Shown here in pieces: positions 8,733 through 16,536 of a DNA stretch of 59,041 nt. How positions within the stretch are numbered: position 1 is the first letter of the stretch; every line of letters starts with the position of its first letter. Under the pieces are notes generated by a model, which saw only the letters and a list, made by a program, of their open reading frames with translations, made no database searches and was not told the origin of the DNA. The stretch lies in NCBI GenBank assembly GCA_015065135.1, contig SVQY01000011.1:1-59041 (forward strand), in the 5' to 3' direction. Both the position numbers and the translations under genes were made by a program. This stretch comes from Oscillospiraceae bacterium (GTDB lineage: Bacteria; Bacillota; Clostridia; Oscillospirales; CAG-272).

Positions 8733-9284
8733 TTATTTCATCACTTTCACAAAGCGGAACATCTCGTCGGGTCCCTCGGCGGGATCGTGGCTTTCACCCT
8801 CAAACATATCGTGCTCGGGTTGAAAATACTCGCACCAAAACTGATCGATCTGAAAGCCGCACTTGTTGACGTAAAAGTGAATGTTGCGCTTTTCAAAATA
8901 GGGCGTGCAGGTCTCCCAAACCTCGGTTTCGGGGTGGAGCGCCTCCACCGCCTGCCACGCGCCGTAGCCGATGCCGCGGCTGTGCGCCTCGGGCAGCACA
9001 AAGAGAATATCCAAATGGTTGCGGTGCGTTTCCTTGTCAATGGTGAGGATCACGCCGCCCACCTTCTCGCCGTCAAGCACAATGCGGTAGGTTTCGCTTT
9101 TCGGGTCGTCCATAGAGCGCTCAATGGTCGCACGGGAGATGATCTCGCCATCCCCGTCAAGATGGTCATCGCGCTCGCCAAATTCCATCAGCGCGCCATG
9201 CTTAAACGCCCATTGATTGTCAAGGATAAATTGCTCGCGGTCATCCGCCGCGAGGGGAACAAGTGTAACCTTTGTGTGTTTCAT
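8733..9284 (-). CDS. GNAT-family N-acetyltransferase
   Basis: A 183-residue single-domain acetyltransferase. The acetyl-CoA loop is seen as ILFVLPEAHSRGIGYGAW (the RxxGxG/A part is SRGIGYG), after a beta strand VGGVILTID. The substrate cannot be told. The start at 9284 (second of two adjacent ATGs) gives the better distance from GGAGG. It stands alone between the AT-rich pair and the CoA-disulfide reductase. Confidence 0.75.
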   Translation of the reverse strand: MKHTKVTLVPLAADDREQFILDNQWAFKHGALMEFGERDDHLDGDGEIISRATIERSMDDPKSETYRIVLDGEKVGGVILTIDKETHRNHLDILFVLPEAHSRGIGYGAWQAVEALHPETEVWETCTPYFEKRNIHFYVNKCGFQIDQFWCEYFQPEHDMFEGESHDPAEGPDEMFRFVKVMK

Positions 9285-9470
9285 CATAACCTCCAAAAAA
9301 ATAAAGCCCCGGCTATTGCTTTGCAATAACCCGAGCTCACTCGGACACCTAATCCGGCAATTTGAACGCTACGGCGTTCTGCCTCCGGTGACCTATTCTG
9401 TTACAAGGAGATTATATCACGATCCGGCGGCGGTGTCAAGGGCTGACGGAAACTTGCCTCCGCCACCCGA

Positions 9471-9499
9471 TTGCAATACGCACAGAAATGTGTTATAAT
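9471..9499 (+). promoter_or_regulatory. promoter of CoA-disulfide reductase gene
   Basis: TTGCAA and TATAAT with a 17-base spacer, 71 bases before the start codon. The 185 bases left of it hold only a weak palindromic stretch. Confidence 0.75.
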
Positions 9500-9569
9500 A
9501 TCCTTAGCATCAAACAATGATTTGACGGATATCGTTTATTGAAAACTATCAAAGAAAAAAGGAGAGCCT

Positions 9570-11258
9570 ATGAAGATCATCATTATCGGTGGGGTCGCGG
9601 GCGGCGCAACCGCTGCGGCAAGACTCAGAAGATTGGACGAGAATGCGGAGATCATCATTTTCGAGCGCTCGGGCTATATTTCATACGCAAACTGCGGCTT
9701 GCCGTACTATATCGGCGGCGTGATCGAGGGCAAGGAGGATCTGACGCTGCAAACGCCCGAGGGCTTTTATCGGCGTTTTGGGATCAAAGCCAAGGTAAAC
9801 CACGAGGTCACCGATATCGACGCGAAAAACAAAACCGTTTCCGTCACCGACCTGAAAACGGGAGCGCGCTTTACGGAAAGCTATGATAAGCTGATCCTAT
9901 CCCCCGGCGCAAGGCCTGTTTTGCCCGATTTCTATACCGAAAACGAAAGAACGTTCACGCTCAGAACGGTAGAGGATACGCTGAAGATCCGTGCCTTTGT
10001 AGAGCAAGATCGGCCCAAAACAGCGGTCGTGATCGGCGGTGGGTTCATCGGTCTTGAAATGGCGGAAAATCTTGTTGAGCTTGGGGTCAAGACAACGATC
10101 ATTCAGCGCGGCAGCCATCTTTTGCCCACGGTTGACTGTGATATGGCGTCGTTCATCCACGCAAGCTTCCGTTATCGCGGCGTACAGCTGCTACTGAGCA
10201 GCAGCACCGAAAAAATGAGCGTGACAGGCGACAAGGTATTGCTCGAGCTTATCGACGGGCAGCAGCTCAGCGCGGATATGGTCGTGCTTGCGGTTGGCGT
10301 TGCCCCGGAAAATACACTTGCGAAAAAGGCGGGACTGGAGCTTGGCGCAAAGGGCGCGATCAAGGTGAACGGCAAAATGGAAACCTCTGCTCCCGACATC
10401 TACGCGGTGGGGGATGCCGTGCAGGTAAAGCACTTTATCACCGAGCAGGATGCGGTCATTTCGCTGGCAGGACCCGCGAATAAGCAGGGGCGTATCGCTG
10501 CCGATCAGATCTGCGGGCTTGACAGCGAATACAAGGGCTCACAGGGCTCGTCGGTGATAAAGCTCTTTGATATGACGGTAGCGACCACGGGTATCAACGA
10601 GCAGCAAGCTAAGGCAAGAGGCTACGACTACGAAAAGGTGATCCTAACGCAGAATTCGCACGCAGGCTATTACCCGAGGGCAACGGCAATGACGCTGAAG
10701 CTGATTTTTGAAAAGGGAAGCCTTCGGATCTTAGGCGCGCAGATCGTCGGCTACGATGGCGTGGATAAGCGCATTGACGTGATCGCTACGGCGATCCGCG
10801 CGGGGCTGAAGGCCGACGAGCTGAAGGATCTGGATCTCGCGTACGCGCCGCCTTATTCTTCCGCGAAGGACCCCGTGAATATGGCAGGCTTCGTTGCCGA
10901 AAACATCAAAAACGGCGTGGTAAAGCAGTTTTATTACGAGGATATTTCCGCTTTGCGTGAGCGGGAGGACGTGATTTTGCTTGACACTCGCACTCCGTTT
11001 GAATATATGCGCGGGGCGGCCGACGGCTTTATCAATATTCCGCTGGACGATCTGAGGGCGCGCATAGGTGAGCTTGATAAATCCAAAAAAATCTACGTGA
11101 TGTGCCAAAGCGGCCTTCGCAGCTACCTGGCAACACGGATCTTAATGCAAAACGGCTTTGACGCGTACAACTTTGCGGGCGGCTTCAGATTATACAGCAG
11201 TATCAAAAACGAGGAGCTGCTGTCTAACAGGTGCTACGCTTGCGGGATGGAAAAATAA
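9570..11258 (+). CDS. CoA-disulfide reductase / rhodanese fusion
   Basis: A 562-residue FAD- and NAD(P)H-dependent flavoprotein. Residues 1-20 carry the FAD-binding GGVAGG motif. The redox-active single cysteine sits in YANCGLPYYIGG (Cys42), as in CoA-disulfide reductases and NADH oxidases. A second dinucleotide fold (VVIGGGFIGLEMA) binds NAD(P)H, and AVGDAV marks the second FAD contact. The C-terminal domain (from about residue 450) is a rhodanese with the active loop MCQSGLRS. The protein ends in a CxxC pair (CYACG). The family reduces CoA disulfide, per- or polysulfides and keeps the thiol pool reduced. AAGGAG precedes the ATG. It stands just upstream of the WYL gene. Confidence 0.9.
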   Translation: MKIIIIGGVAGGATAAARLRRLDENAEIIIFERSGYISYANCGLPYYIGGVIEGKEDLTLQTPEGFYRRFGIKAKVNHEVTDIDAKNKTVSVTDLKTGARFTESYDKLILSPGARPVLPDFYTENERTFTLRTVEDTLKIRAFVEQDRPKTAVVIGGGFIGLEMAENLVELGVKTTIIQRGSHLLPTVDCDMASFIHASFRYRGVQLLLSSSTEKMSVTGDKVLLELIDGQQLSADMVVLAVGVAPENTLAKKAGLELGAKGAIKVNGKMETSAPDIYAVGDAVQVKHFITEQDAVISLAGPANKQGRIAADQICGLDSEYKGSQGSSVIKLFDMTVATTGINEQQAKARGYDYEKVILTQNSHAGYYPRATAMTLKLIFEKGSLRILGAQIVGYDGVDKRIDVIATAIRAGLKADELKDLDLAYAPPYSSAKDPVNMAGFVAENIKNGVVKQFYYEDISALREREDVILLDTRTPFEYMRGAADGFINIPLDDLRARIGELDKSKKIYVMCQSGLRSYLATRILMQNGFDAYNFAGGFRLYSSIKNEELLSNRCYACGMEK

Positions 11259-11286
11259 AAAAGAAAGATCTCATCGGAGGTGTGCC

Positions 11287-12267
11287 ATGGCCAATCATAA
11301 ACTGAAAATCTTATATTTGATGCGTCTCTTTCTGGAGCGAACCGACGAGCGCCACGGTCTGACCTTGGAGGAGATCGCAAGCGCGCTCTCGGAGCTTGGC
11401 ATTTCGGTGGAGCGCAAGGCGCTTTACAGCGATATTGAGGCACTGCGCACCTTCGGCATCGACATTCAGATGCGCAAGGAGGGCGCCACGCGCTATCACG
11501 TGGTCAGCCGCGATTTTGAGATGCCCGAGCTGAAGCTCCTGGTGGATGCGGTGCAGGGCTCCAAGTTCATCACCCCCAAAAAGAGCACCGAGCTGATCAA
11601 AAAGCTGGAGGCGTTGGCAAGCGAGCACGAGGCAAGACAGCTTCAACGCCAGGTGTTTGTGGCAGGGCGCATCAAGACCATGAACGAGAGTATTTATTAC
11701 ACCGTGGACGATATTCACGAGGCGATCAACAGCAACGCTAAGATCTCGTTTCAATACTTTGATTGGAATGTGGAAAAGGAAAAGGTGCTGCGCCACGACG
11801 GCAAGATCTACCGCGTCAGTCCCTTTGCGCTCACGTGGGACGATGAGAATTATTACCTCATCGCATACGATAGCGAAAACGAGCAGATCCGCCACTATCG
11901 CGTGGATAAAATGCAGAAGATCAAGGTGCTTCCCGCGCGCCGTGACGGCGCCGAGCGCTTCCGCGACTTTGATATGGCGCAGTACTCCAAAAAGACCTTC
12001 GGCATGTTTGGCGGCAAGGAGGAATTGGTCACGCTCCGCTGCAAGAACAAGCTGGCAAGCATCATCATCGATCGCTTTGGGCGTGAAACGCAGTTCTTTA
12101 AGGTAGATGGCGAGCATTTTGAGATCCGTGTCAGAGTGGCGATCAGCCCACTGTTTCTCACGTGGGTACTTAACTTCGGTGCCGATATTGAGATCGTTTC
12201 GCCCGGCAGCGTGCGCGCAGAATTTGCAAAGCTGCTCAGAGAAGCGCTGGCAACATACGAAAATTGA
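11287..12267 (+). CDS. WYL-domain transcriptional regulator (WYL-1)
   Basis: A 326-residue regulator. Residues 1-70 form a winged helix-turn-helix of DeoR/HTH_11 type (LTLEEIASALSEL, VERKALYSDIEAL). Residues ~140-225 are the WYL domain (ISFQYFDWNV, YRVSPFALTW, YYLIAYD, then IRHYRVDKM), a ligand-binding fold thought to sense nucleic-acid fragments or nucleotides. The WCX extension ends the chain. CGGAGG precedes the ATG. A strong terminator follows and the next gene starts at a new promoter with the shared palindrome, so WYL-1 is a good candidate for the protein that binds it. Confidence 0.88.
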   Translation: MANHKLKILYLMRLFLERTDERHGLTLEEIASALSELGISVERKALYSDIEALRTFGIDIQMRKEGATRYHVVSRDFEMPELKLLVDAVQGSKFITPKKSTELIKKLEALASEHEARQLQRQVFVAGRIKTMNESIYYTVDDIHEAINSNAKISFQYFDWNVEKEKVLRHDGKIYRVSPFALTWDDENYYLIAYDSENEQIRHYRVDKMQKIKVLPARRDGAERFRDFDMAQYSKKTFGMFGGKEELVTLRCKNKLASIIIDRFGRETQFFKVDGEHFEIRVRVAISPLFLTWVLNFGADIEIVSPGSVRAEFAKLLREALATYEN

Positions 12268-12277
12268 ATTTTCCTTC

Positions 12278-12306
12278 AGGGGTGTACGTTTCGTACACCC
12301 CTTTTT
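12278..12306 (+). terminator. terminator after WYL-1
   Basis: Perfect 11-bp hairpin AGGGGTGTACG-TTT-CGTACACCCCT followed by a T run. Confidence 0.9.
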
Positions 12307-12341
12307 CTGTCCAATTTTTGGGACAGTTGGCGTGCTATAAT
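12307..12341 (+). promoter_or_regulatory. regulated promoter A: CTGTCC palindrome plus extended -10
   Basis: CTGTCC (12307-12312) and GGGACAG (12320-12326) form an inverted repeat. The extended -10 TGCTATAAT follows (TATAAT 12336-12341). At the -35 distance lies only AATTTT inside the palindrome, so the promoter likely needs an activator bound there. Copies of the arrangement stand at 14328 and 15363. Confidence 0.7.
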
Positions 12342-12362
12342 ATAGAAAAGGAGGGATCAACG

Positions 12363-13064
12363 ATGTTTTTTCAACTGTCCGAAAAGGAGCAAGCACTTTT
12401 TGCATTGTGTGCGCGCGTTGACGTAGACCTTTCTACTGTTGAAGCCTATATTCGGCAGCATGCTCTCGATGGTGTGGAGATCACACGTGTCGCATTGCAA
12501 CTGTTGGATCAATACCAGTTTGAAGTCGACGATTACATTTGGGAAAACGGAAAAGAACCCCGCCCCGAGGAGCTTGTCAGCACCAATTGGGTCGCGCTTT
12601 TTGATCTTCTTTTGCGTTGCGGTTTGCAGCCAAATTTTGTTTTGCAGGATGACGAGCATCGCGCTTGCTGGAATGTGATGGATGATCTTCGCTTTGCCGC
12701 CAACGGAGATATTGCGCCAAGCATCATGCGTATGATGATGGAGCGTGGAGGGGATCCCAATCTGGAAATATCCGGTGAGGCGCTATTTGAAAAGCTTGAT
12801 TTCGACATATGGTTTGATATGGTGGAAATGCAAGAAATGATGTGGAAATTTGACATCGAATTCAAAATCTGGTTGGTGTTGATCTCCTACGGCGGAGGGG
12901 GATCGGATGAAAATCGCCCGCTGGATATGCAAAACGGCTATCGTGTAGAGGATCTGCGGATGTTTGAAAATTTTGATTACGAGTTAGATTTTTCAGGTAA
13001 GACGCGTGCATTGCGTGTCGTTTGCAAAGGAAACGGAGAGGTAGCTGCTATAACGCGGTGGTGA
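12363..13064 (+). CDS. hypothetical protein heading the kinase/Thg1 operon
   Basis: A 233-residue acidic, helical protein. Parts such as ALFDLLLRCGLQPNFVLQD and MMMERGGDPNLEISGE have the spacing of ankyrin-like repeats, but the match is weak. The start at 12363 follows AGGAGGG. Only 21 bases separate it from the kinase gene, so the three genes form one operon behind promoter A. It may be a protein-protein adaptor; function unknown. Confidence 0.65.
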   Translation: MFFQLSEKEQALFALCARVDVDLSTVEAYIRQHALDGVEITRVALQLLDQYQFEVDDYIWENGKEPRPEELVSTNWVALFDLLLRCGLQPNFVLQDDEHRACWNVMDDLRFAANGDIAPSIMRMMMERGGDPNLEISGEALFEKLDFDIWFDMVEMQEMMWKFDIEFKIWLVLISYGGGGSDENRPLDMQNGYRVEDLRMFENFDYELDFSGKTRALRVVCKGNGEVAAITRW

Positions 13065-13085
13065 GGAACGAAGGAAGGTGAGCTA

Positions 13086-13541
13086 TTGAAAACTCTAGTT
13101 ATTTTAATGGGATTGCAGGGCAGCGGAAAAAGTACGTTTTATCATCGGTACTTAGCCGAAAAATATATTCGGATCAATCTGGATACGTTAAAAACGCGGC
13201 ATCGGGAGACGATGCTGTTTCAAAAATGTCTGAGCGAGGGAAGTGATATGGCAATCGACAACACCAATCCCACTCGCGCGGACAGAGCAAGGTATATTCC
13301 CGCGGCGCTAGCGGCAGGTTATCATGTGATTGGGTATTTCTTGGAATCTAAACTACAGTCCTGCTTGGCAAGAAACGCTGCGCGGGAGGGACGGGAAAGA
13401 GTGCCGGATATTGCCATTCTCGGGACGTCGAAAAAGCTGGAAATGCCTGCATACGAGGAAGGCTTTGACGAGTTGTATTTTGTCGCCAATGATGGCACTG
13501 AAATGAAAATATCGAAATGGAGGAAAGAAGATGAAATTTGA
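13086..13541 (+). CDS. polynucleotide 5'-kinase (T4 Pnkp-type kinase domain)
   Basis: A 151-residue P-loop kinase: Walker A GLQGSGKST (residues 9-17), the aspartate of INLDTLKTR (the general base position in this family), the typical DNTNPTRADRARY motif, and an Arg-rich lid (RNAAREGRERVP). The T4 Pnkp/Zeta-like kinase group transfers the ATP gamma phosphate to a 5'-OH end of RNA or DNA. There is no 3'-phosphatase domain and no ligase. The start is TTG at 13086, with AAGGAAGG seven bases before it. The end overlaps the Thg1 gene by 11 bases, so the two are coupled. A nucleoside or sugar kinase is possible but less likely given the partner. Confidence 0.8.
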   Translation: MKTLVILMGLQGSGKSTFYHRYLAEKYIRINLDTLKTRHRETMLFQKCLSEGSDMAIDNTNPTRADRARYIPAALAAGYHVIGYFLESKLQSCLARNAAREGRERVPDIAILGTSKKLEMPAYEEGFDELYFVANDGTEMKISKWRKEDEI

Positions 13542-14304
13542 TGATTTGGATAAAATGATGCGCGTTTACGAGCGTTCAATTGATCAGTGTGTTTTACCTG
13601 ATATGTTTTTGGTGGCACGGTTGGATGGACGAAATTTCTCGCGTTTGACTAAAAAAGTGTGTGATTTTGAAGCACCGTTTGATGTGCGCTTCCGGGATAT
13701 GATGATCCATACGGTCAAGCATTTGATGACCTGCGGCTTTCGGGTTGTTTATGGCTATACAGAGAGCGATGAGATCTCCTTGCTCTTTCACGTAGACGAG
13801 CAGATCTTTGGGCGAAAGGTCAGAAAATTCAACTCTGTTCTGGCAGGTGAGGCGAGCGCCGCTTTTTCGTTACAACTGGGACAGGTCGCGGCCATGGATT
13901 GCCGTATGATCCCGTTGCCGAATCGCGAGCGGGTAAAGGATTATTTCTTGTGGAGACAAGAAGATGCTCACAGAAACGCACTCAATGCGCACTGCTACTG
14001 GATGCTTCGCCAAGAGGGGATGAGTGTTAAGGATGCAACCGAAATGCTTGAGGGTAAGAGCGTAAGCTTTAAGAACGAATTGCTTTTCTCGCGCGGTATA
14101 AACTTTGATAAACTACCATCTTGGCAAAAGCGCGGTGTCGGTGTTTACTTTTCCGCATTTGAAAAAGAAGGAATGAATCCTAAAACACAGCAAAAGACAA
14201 CCACCACGCGCACGGAGCTCAAGGTGGAAACCGAACTGCCTCTTGGCAGTGAGTATGGCGATATGGTGCTGTCTTTTTTGAACGTAGACACTGTAAAAGA
14301 ATAG
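13531..14304 (+). CDS. Thg1-like 3'-5' RNA polymerase (tRNAHis guanylyltransferase family)
   Basis: A 257-residue protein with the Thg1 signature: LDGRNFSRL (metal-binding Asp32), YTESDEISLL (Asp80 and Glu81, second metal site) and DAHRNALNAHCYW (the nucleotide-binding motif). The family adds nucleotides in the reverse, 3' to 5', direction at the 5' end of RNA, activating a 5'-phosphate with ATP or GTP. Bacterial members repair 5'-truncated tRNAs rather than add G-1 to tRNAHis, because bacterial tRNAHis genes encode it. Bacterial Thg1-like genes are uncommon. The overlap with a 5'-kinase gene makes sense: the kinase would supply the 5'-phosphate the Thg1 enzyme needs. AGGAAAGAAG precedes the ATG. 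Confidence 0.88.
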   Translation: MKFDDLDKMMRVYERSIDQCVLPDMFLVARLDGRNFSRLTKKVCDFEAPFDVRFRDMMIHTVKHLMTCGFRVVYGYTESDEISLLFHVDEQIFGRKVRKFNSVLAGEASAAFSLQLGQVAAMDCRMIPLPNRERVKDYFLWRQEDAHRNALNAHCYWMLRQEGMSVKDATEMLEGKSVSFKNELLFSRGINFDKLPSWQKRGVGVYFSAFEKEGMNPKTQQKTTTTRTELKVETELPLGSEYGDMVLSFLNVDTVKE

Positions 14305-14305
14305 G

Positions 14306-14327
14306 GGGCGCATCTGCGCCCTTTTTT
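14306..14327 (+). terminator. terminator after Thg1-like gene
   Basis: Hairpin GGGCGC-ATCT-GCGCCC followed by six T. Confidence 0.9.
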
Positions 14328-14362
14328 CTGTCCGCTTTTTGGTACAGCTGTTGTGCTAAAAT
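14328..14362 (+). promoter_or_regulatory. regulated promoter B: CTGTCC palindrome plus extended -10
   Basis: CTGTCC (14328-14333) and GGTACAG (14341-14347) with the same 7-base spacer as promoter A (GCTTTTT here), then the extended -10 TGCTAAAAT (TAAAAT 14357-14362). The palindrome-to-minus-10 distance is one base longer than in A. Confidence 0.7.
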
Positions 14363-14384
14363 GGATATGAGGGGAGGGGAAACT

Positions 14385-15266
14385 ATGTTATATTTGAAAA
14401 AATTTTGGATACCTACCGCACGAGGCGAAGAACGAGCATTGCAATATAATGGCAAGCTAAATATGGAGTGCTTTTCGAATACAAACATATATCCGTTTCG
14501 TGTGTTTCCGCCCAAACAACTCAGTGAGATAGAGTTTGCACCAATTACCATTTTTTACGGTGGAAACGGTTCGGGAAAATCTACGCTTCTCAATGCCATC
14601 GCGGAAAAATTGCGCTTGGAGCGCTCCGCGATGTTCAATAAAACGCCGTACGTAGAGGATTATTTGGCGTGCTGCAAGTATGAAATGGTGCACGGTGCCA
14701 ACAGAGCGCCAAGTGGCAGTCGTATTATTACAAGTGATGATGTGTTTCACTTTTTGCTTGACGTGCGTGCGATTAACGAGGGCGTTGACTTCAGGCGCGA
14801 TGAGGTGTTTGAGGAATACGCAGCATGGACACGTATCAAAATGCAGCCGTTGCGCTCTATGGATGATTATGACCGCTTTTCAACACAACTGGAGGCGAAA
14901 CGCAGCAGCATGGGGGAGTACACCATGCGCCGCATTCCGAAGGAGCTTGATGGAAAATCAAACGGCGAAAGCGCGTTTTCTTATTTCACGCAAAAAATCG
15001 TTGAGCGCGCGCTCTATCTGCTGGACGAGCCGGAAAACAGCTTGTCCGCAACGCTGCAAAAGGAGCTGGCGCGCTTTATCGAAGATTCGGCGCGATTTTA
15101 CAAGTGCCAGTTTGTTATTTCCACGCACTCACCATTTTTACTTGCTATGAAGGATGCTGTGATATACGATTTGGACCGTGTTCCCGTAACTGTTCGTCCA
15201 TGGACGGAGCTTGCCAACGTGCGCGCTTATTATGACTTTTTCAAGGAACATGCGGAGAAATTTTGA
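14385..15266 (+). CDS. ABC-type AAA ATPase (COG3910-like)
   Basis: A 293-residue soluble ATPase: Walker A GGNGSGKST near residue 65, a signature-like SNGESAF near 205, Walker B ALYLLDEPENSLS near 220, and the switch histidine in ISTHSPFLL. It matches single-domain predicted ATPases that resemble SMC/RecF heads and OLD-family proteins without the Toprim nuclease. The start at 14385 follows GGGGAGGGG; an earlier in-frame ATG at 14361 lies on the -10 element. It is driven by promoter B. The partner and substrate are unknown; in this setting it may move or guard nucleic acid. Confidence 0.8.
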   Translation: MLYLKKFWIPTARGEERALQYNGKLNMECFSNTNIYPFRVFPPKQLSEIEFAPITIFYGGNGSGKSTLLNAIAEKLRLERSAMFNKTPYVEDYLACCKYEMVHGANRAPSGSRIITSDDVFHFLLDVRAINEGVDFRRDEVFEEYAAWTRIKMQPLRSMDDYDRFSTQLEAKRSSMGEYTMRRIPKELDGKSNGESAFSYFTQKIVERALYLLDEPENSLSATLQKELARFIEDSARFYKCQFVISTHSPFLLAMKDAVIYDLDRVPVTVRPWTELANVRAYYDFFKEHAEKF

Positions 15267-15267
15267 T

Positions 15268-15339
15268 ATGATGTGGTTTTTGCTTATTCTTGCCTTTGCC
15301 ATCGGATTTTTTGAAACACTCTATAAAAACAACAGATAA
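15268..15339 (+). CDS. possible 23-residue membrane peptide
   Basis: Begins one base after the ATPase stop region (ATGATG) and encodes one hydrophobic helix (MMWFLLILAFAIGFFETL) with a basic end. No separate RBS is clear, so translation would depend on coupling. It could be a chance frame. Confidence 0.35.
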   Translation: MMWFLLILAFAIGFFETLYKNNR

Positions 15340-15362
15340 GGCGCTTGCGAGGCGAGCGCAAG

Positions 15363-15397
15363 CTGTCCGCTTTTTGGTACACCTCTTGTGTTATGAT
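15363..15397 (+). promoter_or_regulatory. regulated promoter C: CTGTCC palindrome plus -10
   Basis: CTGTCC (15363-15368), spacer GCTTTTT, GGTACAC (15376-15382), and TGTTATGAT with -10 TATGAT (15392-15397). The first 18 bases match promoter B almost exactly. Confidence 0.65.
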
Positions 15398-15441
15398 GGT
15401 ATCAGAGGCAAAGGCCTTAATACAAAAAACGGAGGGAAGCT

Positions 15442-15834
15442 ATGAAGAATATTTTTATCACGATCACCGGGCAAAACCATTATCTCGGTATGAAGCCGTT
15501 TAAGGTCGGTCGCATCGTCAAGATCGTCAAGGATGTGGAAAATCCGCACGATGACGAGGCCATCCGCGTGGAGCTCCCCTTTATCGATACCATCGGTTAC
15601 GTGGCAAACAGCACCAACACCGTGTTTGCGGGAACACATAGCGCCGGGCGGCTTTATGAAAAGATCGGTGAGTATGCCTATGCGCAGGTGATGTTTATCA
15701 CGCATTCCAGCGTGATCGCGCTGGTGCTTCCGCCCGAGCTGGTAGAGGAGAACGGGGAGGATGCACCGCAGGTAGAGATCGAGCGTCCCGAGCCCGAAAA
15801 GCAAACGGGGCCGCTTGCCAAGATCGGCTTTTGA
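15442..15834 (+). CDS. HIRAN-domain protein
   Basis: A 130-residue protein whose first ~95 residues match the HIRAN domain: ITGQNHYLG, then LVKD-like VKDVENPHDDEAIRVEL and IGYVANS. HIRAN domains bind single-stranded or 3'-end DNA and are found alone or fused to helicases and nucleases. The acidic tail (EENGEDAPQVEIERPEPEK) looks disordered. GGAGGG precedes the ATG. It is driven by promoter C and followed 11 bases later by a zinc-finger/basic protein. Confidence 0.85.
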   Translation: MKNIFITITGQNHYLGMKPFKVGRIVKIVKDVENPHDDEAIRVELPFIDTIGYVANSTNTVFAGTHSAGRLYEKIGEYAYAQVMFITHSSVIALVLPPELVEENGEDAPQVEIERPEPEKQTGPLAKIGF

Positions 15835-15845
15835 GGAGGCGTGCG

Positions 15846-16445
15846 ATGTTGTATTATAGCAAGAACGGCAAAAGCAAGATCGTGCATTTTGTATCCTGCC
15901 GACATAGAAAAGCAATGCTGCTTCAAAATCTGGGTAGCTTCAATACTTTGGCGGAAGCAAAGCGCGCGGGGTATCGCTTGTGTAAGCATTGTGATCCTTT
16001 GGCACGTTTCTATCGATGTGAATTAAAAAACGTTTCAAAGTTCTGCAAGTCGCACCATATGAGTCAGCGGCTGCAAGGCGGCGCAATTTGCTTGAATACG
16101 CCGTATAGCGGTTGGCAATTGGTGTGTGGCGATGAGGGTGAGATCTTGCTGTATCACCGCAACAGATGGGAGTTAAAGAGAGATTCTAAAAGTGCAGTAA
16201 AAGGCTTTCACCACCAAAATATGCAGTGCGATAGCTTGCTTGAGTATTGCGAATACATTGTGAAGCACGATAAGTATCGCCGAGAAAATCCGGAAAAGAA
16301 GCCACCGAAGTGGGAGCACAAGCCCCCGAAAAAGGGCACAAACGCGTGGCGTGCCGAGCACAAACGCGAGGCAAAGCGCGACCGCCGTCGCGCGATTGCT
16401 AACGTATTCAAGTTGTTCGCCCAGCTGGAAGCGGCGAGGGCGTAA
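15846..16445 (+). CDS. zinc-finger/basic protein, unknown function
   Basis: A 199-residue protein. The N-terminal 45 residues (FVSCRHRKAML, later RLCKHCDP) resemble the small Ada-type or C-x-H ... C-x2-C metal-binding fold that reads nucleic acid or damaged bases. The last 60 residues are very basic (KRDRRRAIAN, PPKWEHKPPKK), suggesting nucleic-acid binding. The start at 15846 follows GAGGAGG. It is in one operon with the HIRAN gene. Confidence 0.6.
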   Translation: MLYYSKNGKSKIVHFVSCRHRKAMLLQNLGSFNTLAEAKRAGYRLCKHCDPLARFYRCELKNVSKFCKSHHMSQRLQGGAICLNTPYSGWQLVCGDEGEILLYHRNRWELKRDSKSAVKGFHHQNMQCDSLLEYCEYIVKHDKYRRENPEKKPPKWEHKPPKKGTNAWRAEHKREAKRDRRRAIANVFKLFAQLEAARA

Positions 16446-16463
16446 GAGCTTAGAGCAATGTTC

Positions 16464-16492
16464 TTGTTTTATGTGTGAGGGTGTGCTATAAT
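16464..16492 (+). promoter_or_regulatory. promoter D before the WYL pair
   Basis: TTGTTT and extended TGCTATAAT (TATAAT 16487-16492) with a 17-base spacer. It has the same extended -10 as A and B but lacks the CTGTCC palindrome. Confidence 0.65.
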
Positions 16493-16536
16493 GTTATTTG
16501 AAGCAAAGACTCAACTTGAAGAATGGAGGTGGCGTA

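Noticed and set aside
12320-12341. Sigma-54 promoter (as for rtc RNA-repair operons)
   Set aside because: The GG-to-GC spacing in the motif is 11-12 bases and not the required 10, the GC is not kept in copy C, and an extended -10 fits better.
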